Numbered from the stretch's first letter, positions 41,068 to 50,611 are shown. The stretch is 64,000 nucleotides of DNA from Achromobacter sp. Root83 (GCF_001428845.1 NZ_LMIU01000026.1:62001-126000); one strand, 5' to 3'. Numbers and translations: made by a program. Notes: a model not told the origin generated them from the sequence alone.

Positions 41068-41733
41068 ATGATAGAAGCCACCGTGACCGAACCCACCGCC
41101 ATTGAAGTTTCAGGCGAAGCCGCATCTCATAAGGGCAAATTTTTCCTGATCGACGCCAGCTTCTTGGGAAACGGCAGGGTTCCCGGTATAGAAATCGCCA
41201 ATGAACAGAAGCTGATCGATCCGGGGATGAATGTCGTCTCGCGTCCTAATGGAATGCCAGATCAGTATCCGAAGCGTCCGCACCTGGTTCATGTACCGGA
41301 GAAGGGCGGAATGCCACGCGATCTGGAAGAGCTCGCTGGCATATGGATTGTGTCGGAGCCGTTGAAGCAACTGTTTGAGCAATTGGACGCCGAGGCGTTT
41401 GCATTTGTGGCATGCGACTTCAGCCTTGCTGACGGCAGCCCCGCCCCTCAATACTACCTAGGCAATGTGCTGCGCACACTCGATGCCCTGGATGAAGCCG
41501 CTTCTCGCGTGAGGATCAAGCTCAGCCACAATTATCAGACCGGCGAGGACGATAAGCTTTATAGCCTCGTTGGCGGAGCCAGCTTGGTGTTCAAACAGGA
41601 TGTTGTGGGAGATGCCCATATCTTCCGCCAGGATCGCATGGGAGCACCTCTTATCTGCGACCGCGCGATGTTTGATGCATTGAGTGCGGCCAACTTCTCC
41701 GGCGTACGGCTGCGCGATGTAGCCGATATTTAG
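41068..41733 (+). CDS. DUF1629 (Imm11-like) protein
   Basis: A 221-residue protein. GKFFLIDASFLGNGRVPGIE, MPRDLEELAGIWIVSEPLK, AFAFVACDFSLADGSPAPQY and IFRQDRMGAPLICDRAMFDA follow the DUF1629/Imm11 pattern of immunity proteins in polymorphic toxin systems. No toxin gene lies next to it, so it looks like an orphan immunity gene. The stop at 41733 is followed by another dispersed palindromic repeat. Confidence 0.78.
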   Translation: MIEATVTEPTAIEVSGEAASHKGKFFLIDASFLGNGRVPGIEIANEQKLIDPGMNVVSRPNGMPDQYPKRPHLVHVPEKGGMPRDLEELAGIWIVSEPLKQLFEQLDAEAFAFVACDFSLADGSPAPQYYLGNVLRTLDALDEAASRVRIKLSHNYQTGEDDKLYSLVGGASLVFKQDVVGDAHIFRQDRMGAPLICDRAMFDALSAANFSGVRLRDVADI

Positions 41734-41811
41734 AGCTGACACGGGAGGGGAGGGTTATGGCCGCTGCGGGACCCTAAGTGGCCACGCTGGGATGTCGGTG
41801 CGGTGACACGA

Positions 41812-41835
41812 ATGCTCGCTTTTGGCCGGGAACCG
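41812..41835. repeat. Dispersed palindromic repeat, copy 3 (degenerate)
   Basis: GCTCGCTTTTGGCCGGGAAC keeps the TTTTGGCCG core with imperfect arms. Confidence 0.4.
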
Positions 41836-42013
41836 TTCTTGTCGAACGGCCGAGGACGACCCTGAGCGGACGTAGCCCGAGCTCGCACGGGTGCTACCCA
41901 ACGGACGACAAATTTCGTGCTGTGCGTCAACCGGGGGCCGCTCGTGCAACGCAAAATCTTACAGCCTCGTCATTTTGGTATCCTGCGCCTGACAACAAGA
42001 GCCCGGAGGCAGG

Positions 42014-43672
42014 ATGAGCGTACAGATTACCAAGGCCGTTCTGAAAAATTTTCTGGGTGATGCGGAAACGGACGTCCTAGCGTTGACGGGAGCTTGGGGA
42101 ACCGGAAAGACTTACGCGTGGCGCGAAGCGCTGTTGACGCACAGGGACAATATCAAGTTCAAACACTACTGCTATGTCAGTCTGTTCGGTATCAACAGTA
42201 TGGCCGAGTTGCGAATGTCGTTGTTTACCAAGTCGGTCGCGGTGTCGACTCTCGGCCAGAAGCTCGATTTCTCGATGATCAATGAGCACGGGAGCTCGAT
42301 GATAAAGGACTGGCTAAAAGTGCAGTATGCGCGATTTAGCCCGATGCTGAGGAGCCTGCCCCATGGAAGCAGCATCTCGCTGGGTCTGGAAGCCCTAATG
42401 CCCAGCGCAGTGCGCGATACCCTGGTGTGCTTTGACGACTTCGAGCGCCAAACCGCAATAAAAGCGGAGGACGTACTGGGCCTGATCACGGAGCTGAAAG
42501 AGGAACGCGGTTGCAAGGTCGCCCTGATCTTCAACGCCGAAAAGCTAGGCGCAAAGGACGCATACCGCGCCTACCGCGAGAAAGCGATTGACTTTGAGGT
42601 CCTATACGCGCCTACGGTTCAAGAGGCTTTCGACCTCGTGTTTGATTCCGAATTCCCGAATCGCGAACTCGTATTGCGTAATGTTGTCGATCTTGGCATT
42701 ACGAACGTGCGGATTCTACGCAAGCTACGCCAGCTGATCACGCGAATCACGTCGGCAATGGGGCAAATGCACTCGAACGTGGTAGAGGAGTCCATTGCTA
42801 CCATCGTTCTGCTGTGTTGGTGCGAATACGCCCCTGACATGTCAAAGCCAAAGATTGAGGAGATCGAGAACTGGAACAAGTATTTAATGTCCTTCCTGAA
42901 GGAAGCCGATCAAGATCCTTTTACCTTAGCTTGGGTGCAGCGGCTGAAGGCTTACGGCTTCACGCACGTCGATGACCTCGATTTGGCAATTGCCCGTGTT
43001 GTCGAACGCGGCTACGTTGAAGGTACCGGGTTTGTCGACGTAGCGAAGAAGCGCGACGAAGACCAACGCAACGCCGAGATGTCTGTGCCATTCACAGCGG
43101 TTTGGCGTCGCTTCCATGACTCATTCTCTGACGATCAGGACGCATTCATCGCGGACCTTCACGAAGCCGCGCTCCACGCGATAGCCCACATCAGCAGTAG
43201 CGATCTCAACAGCACCGTCCGGTTGTTGAGAGAGCTATTGCGAGACGACTTCGCCGACGGTCTGATTGACAAGTTCGTTGAAGCGAACAGGGGAAAACCA
43301 AAGACTTTCGATCTGAAGGAGCATCCTTTTGGTGGCTCAATCAATGACACCAAGTTGCGCGCCACGTTCGAAGCTGTTCACTCTGGTCTCACGCAACTGC
43401 CCGGGTTAGAGGAGGCAGTCACCTTTATGGCCAAGAACAGTGGCTACAATCCCGAACACCTTCAAGCGATGAAGGCCGCATCTGTGGATGAGTACCAAGC
43501 CATGTTTTTGAAACAGCACCATGACGTCAAGTTGGCGAGCCTGATCAGTTGGTCGCTGCGGTGGGCAGACAGCGAACACAGTGAGATCACAGCCAAGGCT
43601 AAGGAGGCGCTCGAACGTATCAAAGCTACGAGCTTGCTAAACGCAATCCGAGTGAGCAGATACGGCGTCTAG
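42014..43672 (+). CDS. KAP-type P-loop NTPase, possible defence protein
   Basis: A 552-residue protein. ALTGAWGTGKTYAWREAL is the Walker A (about residues 25-42). DTLVCFDDFERQTAIKAEDV is the Walker B with a following acidic pair, and VALIFNAEKL is a sensor-like strand; this is the KAP/STAND-type arrangement. The C-terminal 250 residues are helical with no known domain. GGAGG lies 6 bases before the ATG. Large single-gene P-loop NTPases of this kind occur among antiphage candidates. No nuclease or transmembrane segment is seen in it, so its effector step is unknown. Confidence 0.7.
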   Translation: MSVQITKAVLKNFLGDAETDVLALTGAWGTGKTYAWREALLTHRDNIKFKHYCYVSLFGINSMAELRMSLFTKSVAVSTLGQKLDFSMINEHGSSMIKDWLKVQYARFSPMLRSLPHGSSISLGLEALMPSAVRDTLVCFDDFERQTAIKAEDVLGLITELKEERGCKVALIFNAEKLGAKDAYRAYREKAIDFEVLYAPTVQEAFDLVFDSEFPNRELVLRNVVDLGITNVRILRKLRQLITRITSAMGQMHSNVVEESIATIVLLCWCEYAPDMSKPKIEEIENWNKYLMSFLKEADQDPFTLAWVQRLKAYGFTHVDDLDLAIARVVERGYVEGTGFVDVAKKRDEDQRNAEMSVPFTAVWRRFHDSFSDDQDAFIADLHEAALHAIAHISSSDLNSTVRLLRELLRDDFADGLIDKFVEANRGKPKTFDLKEHPFGGSINDTKLRATFEAVHSGLTQLPGLEEAVTFMAKNSGYNPEHLQAMKAASVDEYQAMFLKQHHDVKLASLISWSLRWADSEHSEITAKAKEALERIKATSLLNAIRVSRYGV

Positions 43673-43779
43673 TCGGCACCGGCCATATTCGGATCGCTCC
43701 GACTAAGCCACGCCGGTGTACGCGAGTTGAGGCCCTCGCCGGAGCTGATTTGTCACCTCCAAACCTGCCCAATGCCTAC

Positions 43780-43804
43780 GACCGATTTTGGCCGGAAGCG
43801 GACC
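43780..43804. repeat. Dispersed palindromic repeat, copy 4
   Basis: GACCGATTTTGGCCGGAAGC, then GGACC; directly followed (43817-43845) by CCGCTTCCGACCCAAAGCAG, a related word. Between the KAP NTPase gene and rcnA. Confidence 0.55.
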
Positions 43805-43864
43805 CATGCAGATGCCCGCTTCCGACCCAAAGCAGTCATTGAGCCTAGAGTCCTGGCTCTGACA

Positions 43865-45025
43865 CTACCCGCGGATGCCATGCCATCCGTTCATCCCCAC
43901 GTAAATGCCCACGGCGATAATCAGCAGGCTGGAGAGATATGGCGCCCGCTGGGCCACCACGCTAAACCACGGCGCGCGCTTGTTGACCTGGCGCACGCTG
44001 AGCGCCGCCACGGCTCCAACCGTCACCAGCGTGATGGCCAGCCCGATCGAGAAGCACAGCACTAGCACAGCGCCCAGCGTGAACTCCTTCAACTGGAGGC
44101 ACAACAGGAGCACGGTAATCGCCGCCGGGCACGGAATCAGCCCGCCGGTCAGGCCGAACAAGGCGATCTGCCAGTTGGTCACGTTCCGATTGGTGAAACG
44201 TCGGCGAATGTCATTGGCATGGGCTAACTGGTGCGCATCCTGGTATCCCTCGCCCGCCACATCCAGCCCTCGCAGTTCTTCGTGAAGGTGGTCATGCTGG
44301 AACTCGTCCGGCTCCATGAAAGCGATATCAAAGCTGTGGGCGTGCCCGCCGTGGCCCAGGGCCAGGCGCGCCATGAACTCGTGCGGCTCGGGAATTTCCT
44401 CGAGCGACTCCAGATAGCCGTCCTTCTTCGCGAATCGGAATTCGTGGCGCGTCCCGTCGACCCTCTCGGTCGTCACGGAAACGTCCTGCGCCAGCCAGTT
44501 CCCGCCCCGCAGGCTGGTCAGCCTCCAGCGCGGCACAACACCGTCCTCGAACACCTCCAGCGCGACCAGGCCGTGCCCGGTATCGATCTCGCGCCGCTCC
44601 AGGCCGTGGGAATGGCCCTCATGCCCGTGGCTGTGGCCGTGATCGTGGCCATGGTGGTGATGGTCATGGCCCGCGCCATGCTGATCCCGCCAGGTTCGCC
44701 AGAACATCCATGCCGCGATCAGCACGATGACCACCCCGGACGCCAGCTGGAAATAGGGCTCCAGTTCCTCCGCGTCGCCCCCGCGCCAGAGATACATGCC
44801 GCCCAGGCCGATCCCCCACACGATCAAGGTATGCGAAATGGTCGCGGTGATGCCCAGCAGCACCGCCTGCCCCACCGAGCCCCGAATCGCGACGATGAAC
44901 GCCGCCATCATCGTCTTGGAATGGCCGGGCTCCAGCCCGTGCAGCGCACCCAGCAGAATGGCGCTTGGAATAAACAGCCAGGCGTGCGACGCACCCTGGG
45001 CGATCAGGTCGGAAAACGACAACAT
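43865..45025 (-). CDS. rcnA: RcnA nickel/cobalt efflux protein
   Basis: A 386-residue membrane protein. ALHGLEPGHSKTMMAAFIVA near the N terminus and LTGGLIPCPAAITVLLLCLQ are the two signature helices of the NicO/RcnA family. The loop between them has a long His-rich run (HDHHHHGHDHGHSHGHEGHS) for metal binding, then an extra hydrophilic segment of about 110 residues. It exports Ni and Co from the cytoplasm. It lies 11 bp downstream of rcnR in the same operon. Confidence 0.93.
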   Translation of the reverse strand: MLSFSDLIAQGASHAWLFIPSAILLGALHGLEPGHSKTMMAAFIVAIRGSVGQAVLLGITATISHTLIVWGIGLGGMYLWRGGDAEELEPYFQLASGVVIVLIAAWMFWRTWRDQHGAGHDHHHHGHDHGHSHGHEGHSHGLERREIDTGHGLVALEVFEDGVVPRWRLTSLRGGNWLAQDVSVTTERVDGTRHEFRFAKKDGYLESLEEIPEPHEFMARLALGHGGHAHSFDIAFMEPDEFQHDHLHEELRGLDVAGEGYQDAHQLAHANDIRRRFTNRNVTNWQIALFGLTGGLIPCPAAITVLLLCLQLKEFTLGAVLVLCFSIGLAITLVTVGAVAALSVRQVNKRAPWFSVVAQRAPYLSSLLIIAVGIYVGMNGWHGIRG

Positions 45026-45036
45026 GGATAGTGTTC

Positions 45037-45315
45037 TTAGAGGTACTTGGTGATTTCTTTGAACTCGTCGATCGCGCGCTGCCTGTCCTCGTCCAGCTCG
45101 CCCACCGCATCCTGAAGGCAGTGGTCGATATGGTCTTGAATGAGGATCTTCTTGGCCTGGGAAATGGCACGCTCAACCGCATGCAACTGCTGGGCCAGAT
45201 CAAGGCAGGGGCGGTGTTCTTCCATCATCGACAGAATGCTGCGCAAATGTCCTTCCGCCCGCTTTAGACGTTTGGCCACGGCGTCGTGGTGATGGTGAGG
45301 GTCGGGCTTGTTCAT
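45037..45315 (-). CDS. rcnR: RcnR/CsoR-family metal-sensing repressor
   Basis: A 92-residue four-helix protein MNKPDPHHHHDAVAKRLKRA, then EGHLRSILSMMEEHRPCLDL and HCLQDAV. The metal ligands expected for RcnR/FrmR proteins (Cys in RPCLDL, His in QDHIDHCL) are present, and a His cluster sits at the N terminus. It represses rcnA until Ni or Co binds. The ATG at 45315 is chosen because upstream codons run through the operator at 45323. Confidence 0.9.
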   Translation of the reverse strand: MNKPDPHHHHDAVAKRLKRAEGHLRSILSMMEEHRPCLDLAQQLHAVERAISQAKKILIQDHIDHCLQDAVGELDEDRQRAIDEFKEITKYL

Positions 45316-45322
45316 GTGGCAA

Positions 45323-45347
45323 TCATATCCCCCCCCGGGGGATATGA
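45323..45347. promoter_or_regulatory. RcnR-type G/C-tract operator
   Basis: TCATATCCCCC and GGGGGATATGA are perfect 11-bp arms around CCC. RcnR and CsoR relatives bind exactly such AT-flanked G/C tracts. It begins 8 bp upstream of the rcnR start. Confidence 0.85.
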
Positions 45348-45446
45348 CGCGAGAAACCATGCCGCCATTCGGGGAAACAAAAAAAGTCTGCTGTAGTGAT
45401 ATCTACATGATTGCAGAGATCGCAACGCTTTCTTATTCTGCTCCCC

Positions 45447-46412
45447 ATGGACACCCCACTCGCATCCTCCTGGTTTCTGCTTATTGTCAGCCTGCCCACC
45501 GGCGGTGCCACGGCTCGCATGCGCATCTGGCGCAAGCTCAAGGTCCTGGGCTGCGCCGCCTTGCGCGACGGCGCCTATCTGCTGCCTGCGCACGCCGAGC
45601 AGGCATCCCAGCTGGCCGATCTGGCTGCCGAAACAACCGAGGAAGGCGGCCAGGCCTGGCTGCTGCGGGTCCAGCCCCAGGACAACGACGAGTCCGCCTC
45701 GTTCCAGGCCCTGTTCGACCGCTCGGCCGACTACGATGCCTGGCTGGTGGAACTGGCGCAGGCGCGCCAGACGCTAGCCGCTTTGAACGCGACGGAACTG
45801 AACCGCCTGTTGCGCCGTTACGATCGCAGCTACCAGGCATTGCGCCGGATCGATTTCTTCCCGGCTGAAACCTCGCTGCGCGCGCAAGCGCAGCAGCGCG
45901 ATTTCGCCAGTGCCATCGAAGCCCTCCTGTCGCCCGGCGAGCCCCACGCAGCCCAGGGAGGCATCGCACGCCGTGATCCCATGCATCACCGGGGACGGCT
46001 CTGGGCGACCCGGCGCCATATCTGGGTGGACCGCGTTGCCTGCGCGTGGCTGATCCAGCGCTTCATTGACCCGTCCGCGCGCTTTCTATGGCTGGAGACC
46101 CCGGCGGAGTGCCCCGCCGATGCCCTGGGCTTCGATTTCGACGGCGCCACCTTCACGCACGTGGGCGACAGGGTGTCGTTCGAGGTCCTGCTCGCCAGCT
46201 TCGGCCTAGACGAGAATCGCGGCCTCGCGCGCCTCGGCGCAATGGTGCATGCGCTCGACGTAGGCGGCGCCGCTGCGCCGGAGGCGGCCGGTTTCGAGGC
46301 CATGCTGGCCGGCGCGCGCAAACGCCTGCCCGATGACGACGCATTGCTGGCCGAAGTCGGCACTGTGCTGGACTCCCTGTATGCCCACTTCTCCAGTGGG
46401 CGTAAGGCCTAA
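45447..46412 (+). CDS. chrB: ChrB chromate resistance regulator/effector
   Basis: A 321-residue protein. The N-terminal half (LLIVSLPTGGATARMRIWRK, then LKVLGCAALRDGAYLLP) is the ChrB DNA-binding-type domain. The C-terminal half (RRHIWVDRVACAWLIQRFID, then FLWLETPAECPADALGFDFD) is the Chrome_Resist domain. ChrB is the chromate- or sulfate-sensing regulator of chrA. It starts about 100 bp from the divergent rcnR operator and is 26 bp before chrA. Confidence 0.92.
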   Translation: MDTPLASSWFLLIVSLPTGGATARMRIWRKLKVLGCAALRDGAYLLPAHAEQASQLADLAAETTEEGGQAWLLRVQPQDNDESASFQALFDRSADYDAWLVELAQARQTLAALNATELNRLLRRYDRSYQALRRIDFFPAETSLRAQAQQRDFASAIEALLSPGEPHAAQGGIARRDPMHHRGRLWATRRHIWVDRVACAWLIQRFIDPSARFLWLETPAECPADALGFDFDGATFTHVGDRVSFEVLLASFGLDENRGLARLGAMVHALDVGGAAAPEAAGFEAMLAGARKRLPDDDALLAEVGTVLDSLYAHFSSGRKA

Positions 46413-46438
46413 TCTCTTTTCCGTTCAAGTGCGCAACC

Positions 46439-47638
46439 ATGAACGCCACTCAAGAATCCGCCAGCGATAGCGCGGCGCCACTCCTCTCGCAACCAGCCTA
46501 TACCCTCTGGCAGCTCGTTTGGTATTTCATCCGGCTGGGGACGCTGGGCTTCGGTGGCCCGGTTGCCCTGGCTGGCTATATGCATCGCGATCTGGTGGAC
46601 AGGCGAAGCTGGATTACCGACGGCGACTATAAGGAAGGTTTGGCGCTCGCTCAACTCGCGCCTGGCCCTCTGGCCGCGCAGCTCGCTATCTACCTCGGTT
46701 ATGTGCATTACCGTATCCTCGGCGCCACGCTCGTGGGAATGGCCTTCGTGCTGCCATCGTTCTTCATGGTCGTGGCCCTGGGATGGGCATACGTGCGTTT
46801 CGGCGGCCTGACCTGGATGCAAGCGGTGTTCTACGGCGTGAGTGCCGCCGTGATCGGCATCATTGCCATCAGCGGCTACAAGCTCACTACCAAGAGCGTG
46901 GGCAAGGACAAACTGTTGTGGGCCATTTATCTGGCGCTGGCCATCGTCACTGTCATCACCGAATCTGAAATCGCCTGGCTGTTTCTCGCGGCGGGTCTGC
47001 TTGTCTGGTTTTGGCGCGCGCCACCCAAGTGGCTGAAGTCCGGACATCTGTCGGCCGCCGCAGCGGTTTCGGTACCGGCCGGGGCTACGCTGAGCACGCT
47101 GGACTGGCCACTGCTCTGGCAGATCGGCGTGTTCTTCGCCAAGGCAGGGGCTTTCGTCTTCGGCTCAGGGCTGGCCATCGTGCCATTTTTATATGGCGGC
47201 GTGGTCACCGACTTCCAGTGGCTCAACGACAAGCAGTTCGTCGATGCTGTAGCGGTAGCCATGATCACGCCCGGACCCGTGGTCATCACCGTGGGCTTCA
47301 TCGGCTACCTGGTCGCCGGATTTCCCGGGGCCTGTGTGGCGGCCTTGGCCACCTTTTTGCCTTGCTATCTGTTCACAATAATTCCAGCGCCGTACTTCAA
47401 GAAGTACGGAAAGCTGCCCAGTATTCTCGCATTCGTTGATGGCGTGACGGCCGCGGCGATCGGCGCCATCGTGGGCGCGGTCATCGTTATCGCCCGACGC
47501 ACGATCGTCGATTTGCCGACATTGATGTTGGCAATAGCAGCAGTGCTGTTGCTGTTGCGATTCAAAAAACTGTCCGAGCCGATGATCGTTGCTGGCGCGG
47601 CGTTGATTGGCTTGGCGGTTTATCCACTGGTGCACTAA
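46439..47638 (+). CDS. chrA: ChrA chromate efflux transporter
   Basis: A 399-residue two-domain CHR transporter. Each half starts with the family motif: FIRLGTLGFGGPVALAGYMH near residue 29 and FFAKAGAFVFGSGLAIVPFL near residue 229, plus LAQLAPGPLAAQLAIYLGY and VAMITPGPVVITVGFIGYLV. About ten helices. It expels chromate using the proton gradient. Same operon as chrB and the two genes downstream. Confidence 0.95.
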   Translation: MNATQESASDSAAPLLSQPAYTLWQLVWYFIRLGTLGFGGPVALAGYMHRDLVDRRSWITDGDYKEGLALAQLAPGPLAAQLAIYLGYVHYRILGATLVGMAFVLPSFFMVVALGWAYVRFGGLTWMQAVFYGVSAAVIGIIAISGYKLTTKSVGKDKLLWAIYLALAIVTVITESEIAWLFLAAGLLVWFWRAPPKWLKSGHLSAAAAVSVPAGATLSTLDWPLLWQIGVFFAKAGAFVFGSGLAIVPFLYGGVVTDFQWLNDKQFVDAVAVAMITPGPVVITVGFIGYLVAGFPGACVAALATFLPCYLFTIIPAPYFKKYGKLPSILAFVDGVTAAAIGAIVGAVIVIARRTIVDLPTLMLAIAAVLLLLRFKKLSEPMIVAGAALIGLAVYPLVH

Positions 47639-47660
47639 GTTCTTTTTCCAGGAGCCCATC

Positions 47661-48125
47661 ATGCAATGGATCACTCGTGAACGGCCCAAGATCGACCGCA
47701 TCGCCTGCCCGTGGCTAATCGCCCGTTTTATCGACGAAACGCCAGAGTTTCTCTACGTTCCGGCAGGCGACGTTCTACGCATTGCCAAGGAAACCGCCGC
47801 GATTCCCTACGACATCCCAGGCGTGGAACTATCGCATGTCGGAGAACTGTGCAGCTTCGACGCTTTTCTCGATAAGTACCGGTTGGCAGATAACCCGCCG
47901 TTGCAGCAAATGGCCGGAATCGTTCGCGGCGCCGACACTTCGCGCCTGGACCTGACCCCGCAGTCAGGCGGACTGTACGCACTGTCGCTGGGTTTGTCGC
48001 ACCTTTACACCGACGACCACGTCATGCTCGGCCATGGCATGGTCATGTACGACGCCTTGTACGCATGGTGCCAGTCGTGCCAAGGAGAAACGCATCGATG
48101 GCCACCGGCGATGCCGACGACATAA
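47661..48125 (+). CDS. ChrB C-domain-like chromate resistance protein
   Basis: A 154-residue protein MQWITRERPKIDRIACPWLI, then ARFIDETPEFLYVPAGDVLR, the same domain as the C-terminal half of ChrB (compare VDRVACAWLIQRFID). A frequent third gene of chr operons; possibly a chromate-binding or reducing helper. It begins 22 bp after chrA, with CAGGAG upstream. Confidence 0.85.
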   Translation: MQWITRERPKIDRIACPWLIARFIDETPEFLYVPAGDVLRIAKETAAIPYDIPGVELSHVGELCSFDAFLDKYRLADNPPLQQMAGIVRGADTSRLDLTPQSGGLYALSLGLSHLYTDDHVMLGHGMVMYDALYAWCQSCQGETHRWPPAMPTT

Positions 48126-48168
48126 GGCGCGATCCCAGAATGAGCAACAACATCTTTGGGAGACCCTC

Positions 48169-48501
48169 ATGCAAAGCATATCTGTTCCCGAACTTGCACT
48201 CTGGCGTAATGCGGAGTTTCCCCATACGCTAATAGATGTGCGCCGCAAGCTCAGGCGCAACGAGGATGGCGTGGCGATTGCCAATGGCCAATGGCTCGAT
48301 CCCGCCTTGTGGCTGGAATGGAAAGACACCATCCCAGCCACGCAACCCGTCATCATCTATTGCGCCCACGGTCATGAGCTAAGCCAGGGGCTGGCTGCGA
48401 CCCTCCGTGCTATGGGCATCGACGCTAGGTATTTGCTCGGAGGGATAGAGGCCTGGCGCTCGACTGGGCAGAGTGTGGAATCAATCAAAGTTCACGACTA
48501 A
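48169..48501 (+). CDS. Rhodanese-like sulfurtransferase (ChrE-like)
   Basis: A 110-residue single rhodanese domain with TLIDVRRKLRR, PVIIYCAHGHELSQGLAATL (active-site Cys followed by the 6-residue loop) and YLLGGIEAWRSTGQ. ChrE of Ochrobactrum/Arthrobacter-type chr operons is a rhodanese involved in breaking chromium-glutathione complexes. Last gene of the operon. Confidence 0.85.
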   Translation: MQSISVPELALWRNAEFPHTLIDVRRKLRRNEDGVAIANGQWLDPALWLEWKDTIPATQPVIIYCAHGHELSQGLAATLRAMGIDARYLLGGIEAWRSTGQSVESIKVHD

Positions 48502-49186
48502 CCAGCCGGCATTCCATGACCATTATCCAAATCGGCATTGCTTAAGAGGTCTGGGGGATCCGTAACGACTGCTACTGGCCGATGGCAGTCGCTCGTCACC
48601 GCGTGTACAGGCGGGGACCTGTGGTTAAACCTGGAGCTATGCGACTCGGATTGCGACTACCGGCTTATGGGCTTAATCAATCGAGATAGTTGAGTGCGCG
48701 GGCCACTGCGCATAGATTTAGCTAGGCTTGTTCACTGCATGACCTATGGGGAGCGTGTCCCCCAAAAAGTTGGTGTGAGCGCGCATCAGAGGATCATCCC
48801 CGACCGCTCCGACCGTCTGCATCCAATCGACCAGCAAGGTTGCGGTTTAGGGTGTATGCCTAAGTTCACGGATAAGAATCGCAGTCAGCGATGCCGACTG
48901 TGGGGTGTTGGGCTGCTACTGCAGTAGGAACACCCTCGGGCGCATTTGCGGCGTCACGGTCGTGGAATGATTAGCGTTTTTCATAGTGCGCGGGAGGGCC
49001 TCTGCCTGCGGATTAGATGAATTCCGGATTTGTTAGCAGTCCCGCGACCTATCGCCTGGCAGGTCTGCAAATAAATACAGGAGCGCGATTGGTTATGAGG
49101 TAGGTACCCACCTCGACCCTTCATGTCGCCCGATGGGGGTTAGTTGTCGACTCACTTGTCCCATTCACTTTACGGAGTCAGGATTC
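48502..49186. other. Intergenic region with palindromic repeat
   Basis: About 685 bases. A 78-codon frame at 48694-48927 is open but has no family match. The palindrome at 48566 is the only clear structure. Confidence 0.4.
48566..48591. repeat. Dispersed palindromic repeat, copy 5
   Basis: CGACTGC-TACTGGCCGATG-GCAGTCG, perfect 7-bp arms and the TGGCCG core, 64 bp after the chr operon. Confidence 0.6.
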
Positions 49187-50611
49187 ATGAGAAAAACGCT
49201 ACCGAAAGCTCTTGGCCTCGCGTTGCTGCTTATCGGTTCATCGGCAAGCCACCTCGCCTGCGGGGCGAACATCACTCCAGCGGAGACGAGGGCAATTGCG
49301 GAAGAAGGCTATATCTACGGCTTGCCTATCGTGATGAACTACGCGGTAATGTACGACTACGCTGTCGACAAAAGCTCCAGCCAGTACAAGGCGCCGTTCA
49401 ATCGGATTCGCAGCTTGCACCATGTTGCGACGTACAAGGACACGGCGATCATCTCGCCAAACAGTGATACACCCTATTCCATGATGTTCATGGATCTGCG
49501 AACCGAGCCGATAGTGTTGTCGGTGCCTCGTGTGGAAAAACCTCGGTACTACTCGGTTCAGCTTATTGACGGCAGCACCTTCAATTTTGGCTACATTGGA
49601 AGCCGCTCGACGGGGGAGGACGCCGGCGATTACATGGTCGTCGGGCCGGATTGGAAGGGGGCGGCCCCATCGAGCGTAAGAAAGGTCTTTCGCTCCGGTA
49701 CGCAACTTCCCTTTGCGGTCTTTCGCACCCAACTCTTCAACCCGGCAGATATGCCGAACGTTGTGGCTATCCAATCGGGCTACAAAGCCCAACCGCTTTC
49801 AGCGTATCTCAAGCAGCCTGCGCCTACCGCAGCGCCAGCAATCGACTTTCCGAAGATCGACAAAGAACTCGCAACGACTGACTTTTTCAAGTATCTGAAT
49901 TTTGCTTTGCAGTTCGGCCCGGCTGCCCCGGACGAAGTGGCGATTCGTACGAAGCTTGCTCGTCTTGGAATCGGGACCGGCAAGAGTTTCAGCTTCGAGG
50001 ATTTGCCTGCCGAGCATAGAAGCGCGGCTGCCGAGGGCATGCAGGCCGGGCACGCAAGGGTCGAAGATGCGATCAAGCGTCTCGGAACAAAGGTCAACGG
50101 CTGGAATATCGTCGGTGCGGGCGGCGACAGTGCCTTCTACCACGGCGATTGGCTGAAGCGGGCTGCGGTCGCGCAGGCGGGAATCTACGCCAACGACGCT
50201 GAAGAAGCCACATATCCCCTGACCACGACCTTGCCTGATGGCGAACCGCTAGACGGAAGCAAATACAACTACACCATCACCTTTCAGGCCGGACAGCTTC
50301 CGCCCGTCAACGCCTTCTGGTCTGTGACGATGTACGACGGCAAGACGCAGTTGCTGATCCAGAATTCGATTGATCGTTACCTCATCAACTCGACGATGAT
50401 GTCCAGCATGAAGAAGAATACGGACGGCTCGCTGACGCTCTACCTCCAAAAGGCGTCTCCCGGCGCGGACAGAGAGAACAACTGGCTTCCCGCACCGAAC
50501 GGTCTCATGTACCTGGTAATGCGCCTATATTGGCCGACTACAGAATCACCTTCCATCCTGCCGCCCGGCCAAGGAACTTGGCGCCCACCACAGGTCGTCA
50601 AGGTTATGTGA
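49187..50611 (+). CDS. Secreted DUF1254/DUF1214 protein
   Basis: A 474-residue protein with an N-terminal signal peptide (MRKTLPKALGLALLLIGSSA). DUF1254 (EEGYIYGLPIVMNYAVMYDY, SPNSDTPYSMMFMDLRTEPI) is followed by DUF1214 (LPPVNAFWSVTMYDGKTQLL, NSIDRYLINS). These domains usually occur together in periplasmic or outer-surface proteins of unknown function. ACGGAGT lies upstream of the ATG. It stands alone. Confidence 0.88.
   Translation: MRKTLPKALGLALLLIGSSASHLACGANITPAETRAIAEEGYIYGLPIVMNYAVMYDYAVDKSSSQYKAPFNRIRSLHHVATYKDTAIISPNSDTPYSMMFMDLRTEPIVLSVPRVEKPRYYSVQLIDGSTFNFGYIGSRSTGEDAGDYMVVGPDWKGAAPSSVRKVFRSGTQLPFAVFRTQLFNPADMPNVVAIQSGYKAQPLSAYLKQPAPTAAPAIDFPKIDKELATTDFFKYLNFALQFGPAAPDEVAIRTKLARLGIGTGKSFSFEDLPAEHRSAAAEGMQAGHARVEDAIKRLGTKVNGWNIVGAGGDSAFYHGDWLKRAAVAQAGIYANDAEEATYPLTTTLPDGEPLDGSKYNYTITFQAGQLPPVNAFWSVTMYDGKTQLLIQNSIDRYLINSTMMSSMKKNTDGSLTLYLQKASPGADRENNWLPAPNGLMYLVMRLYWPTTESPSILPPGQGTWRPPQVVKVM

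Noticed and set aside
48694-48927. 78-codon frame after the chr operon
   Set aside because: No ribosome site, no family resemblance, odd composition.
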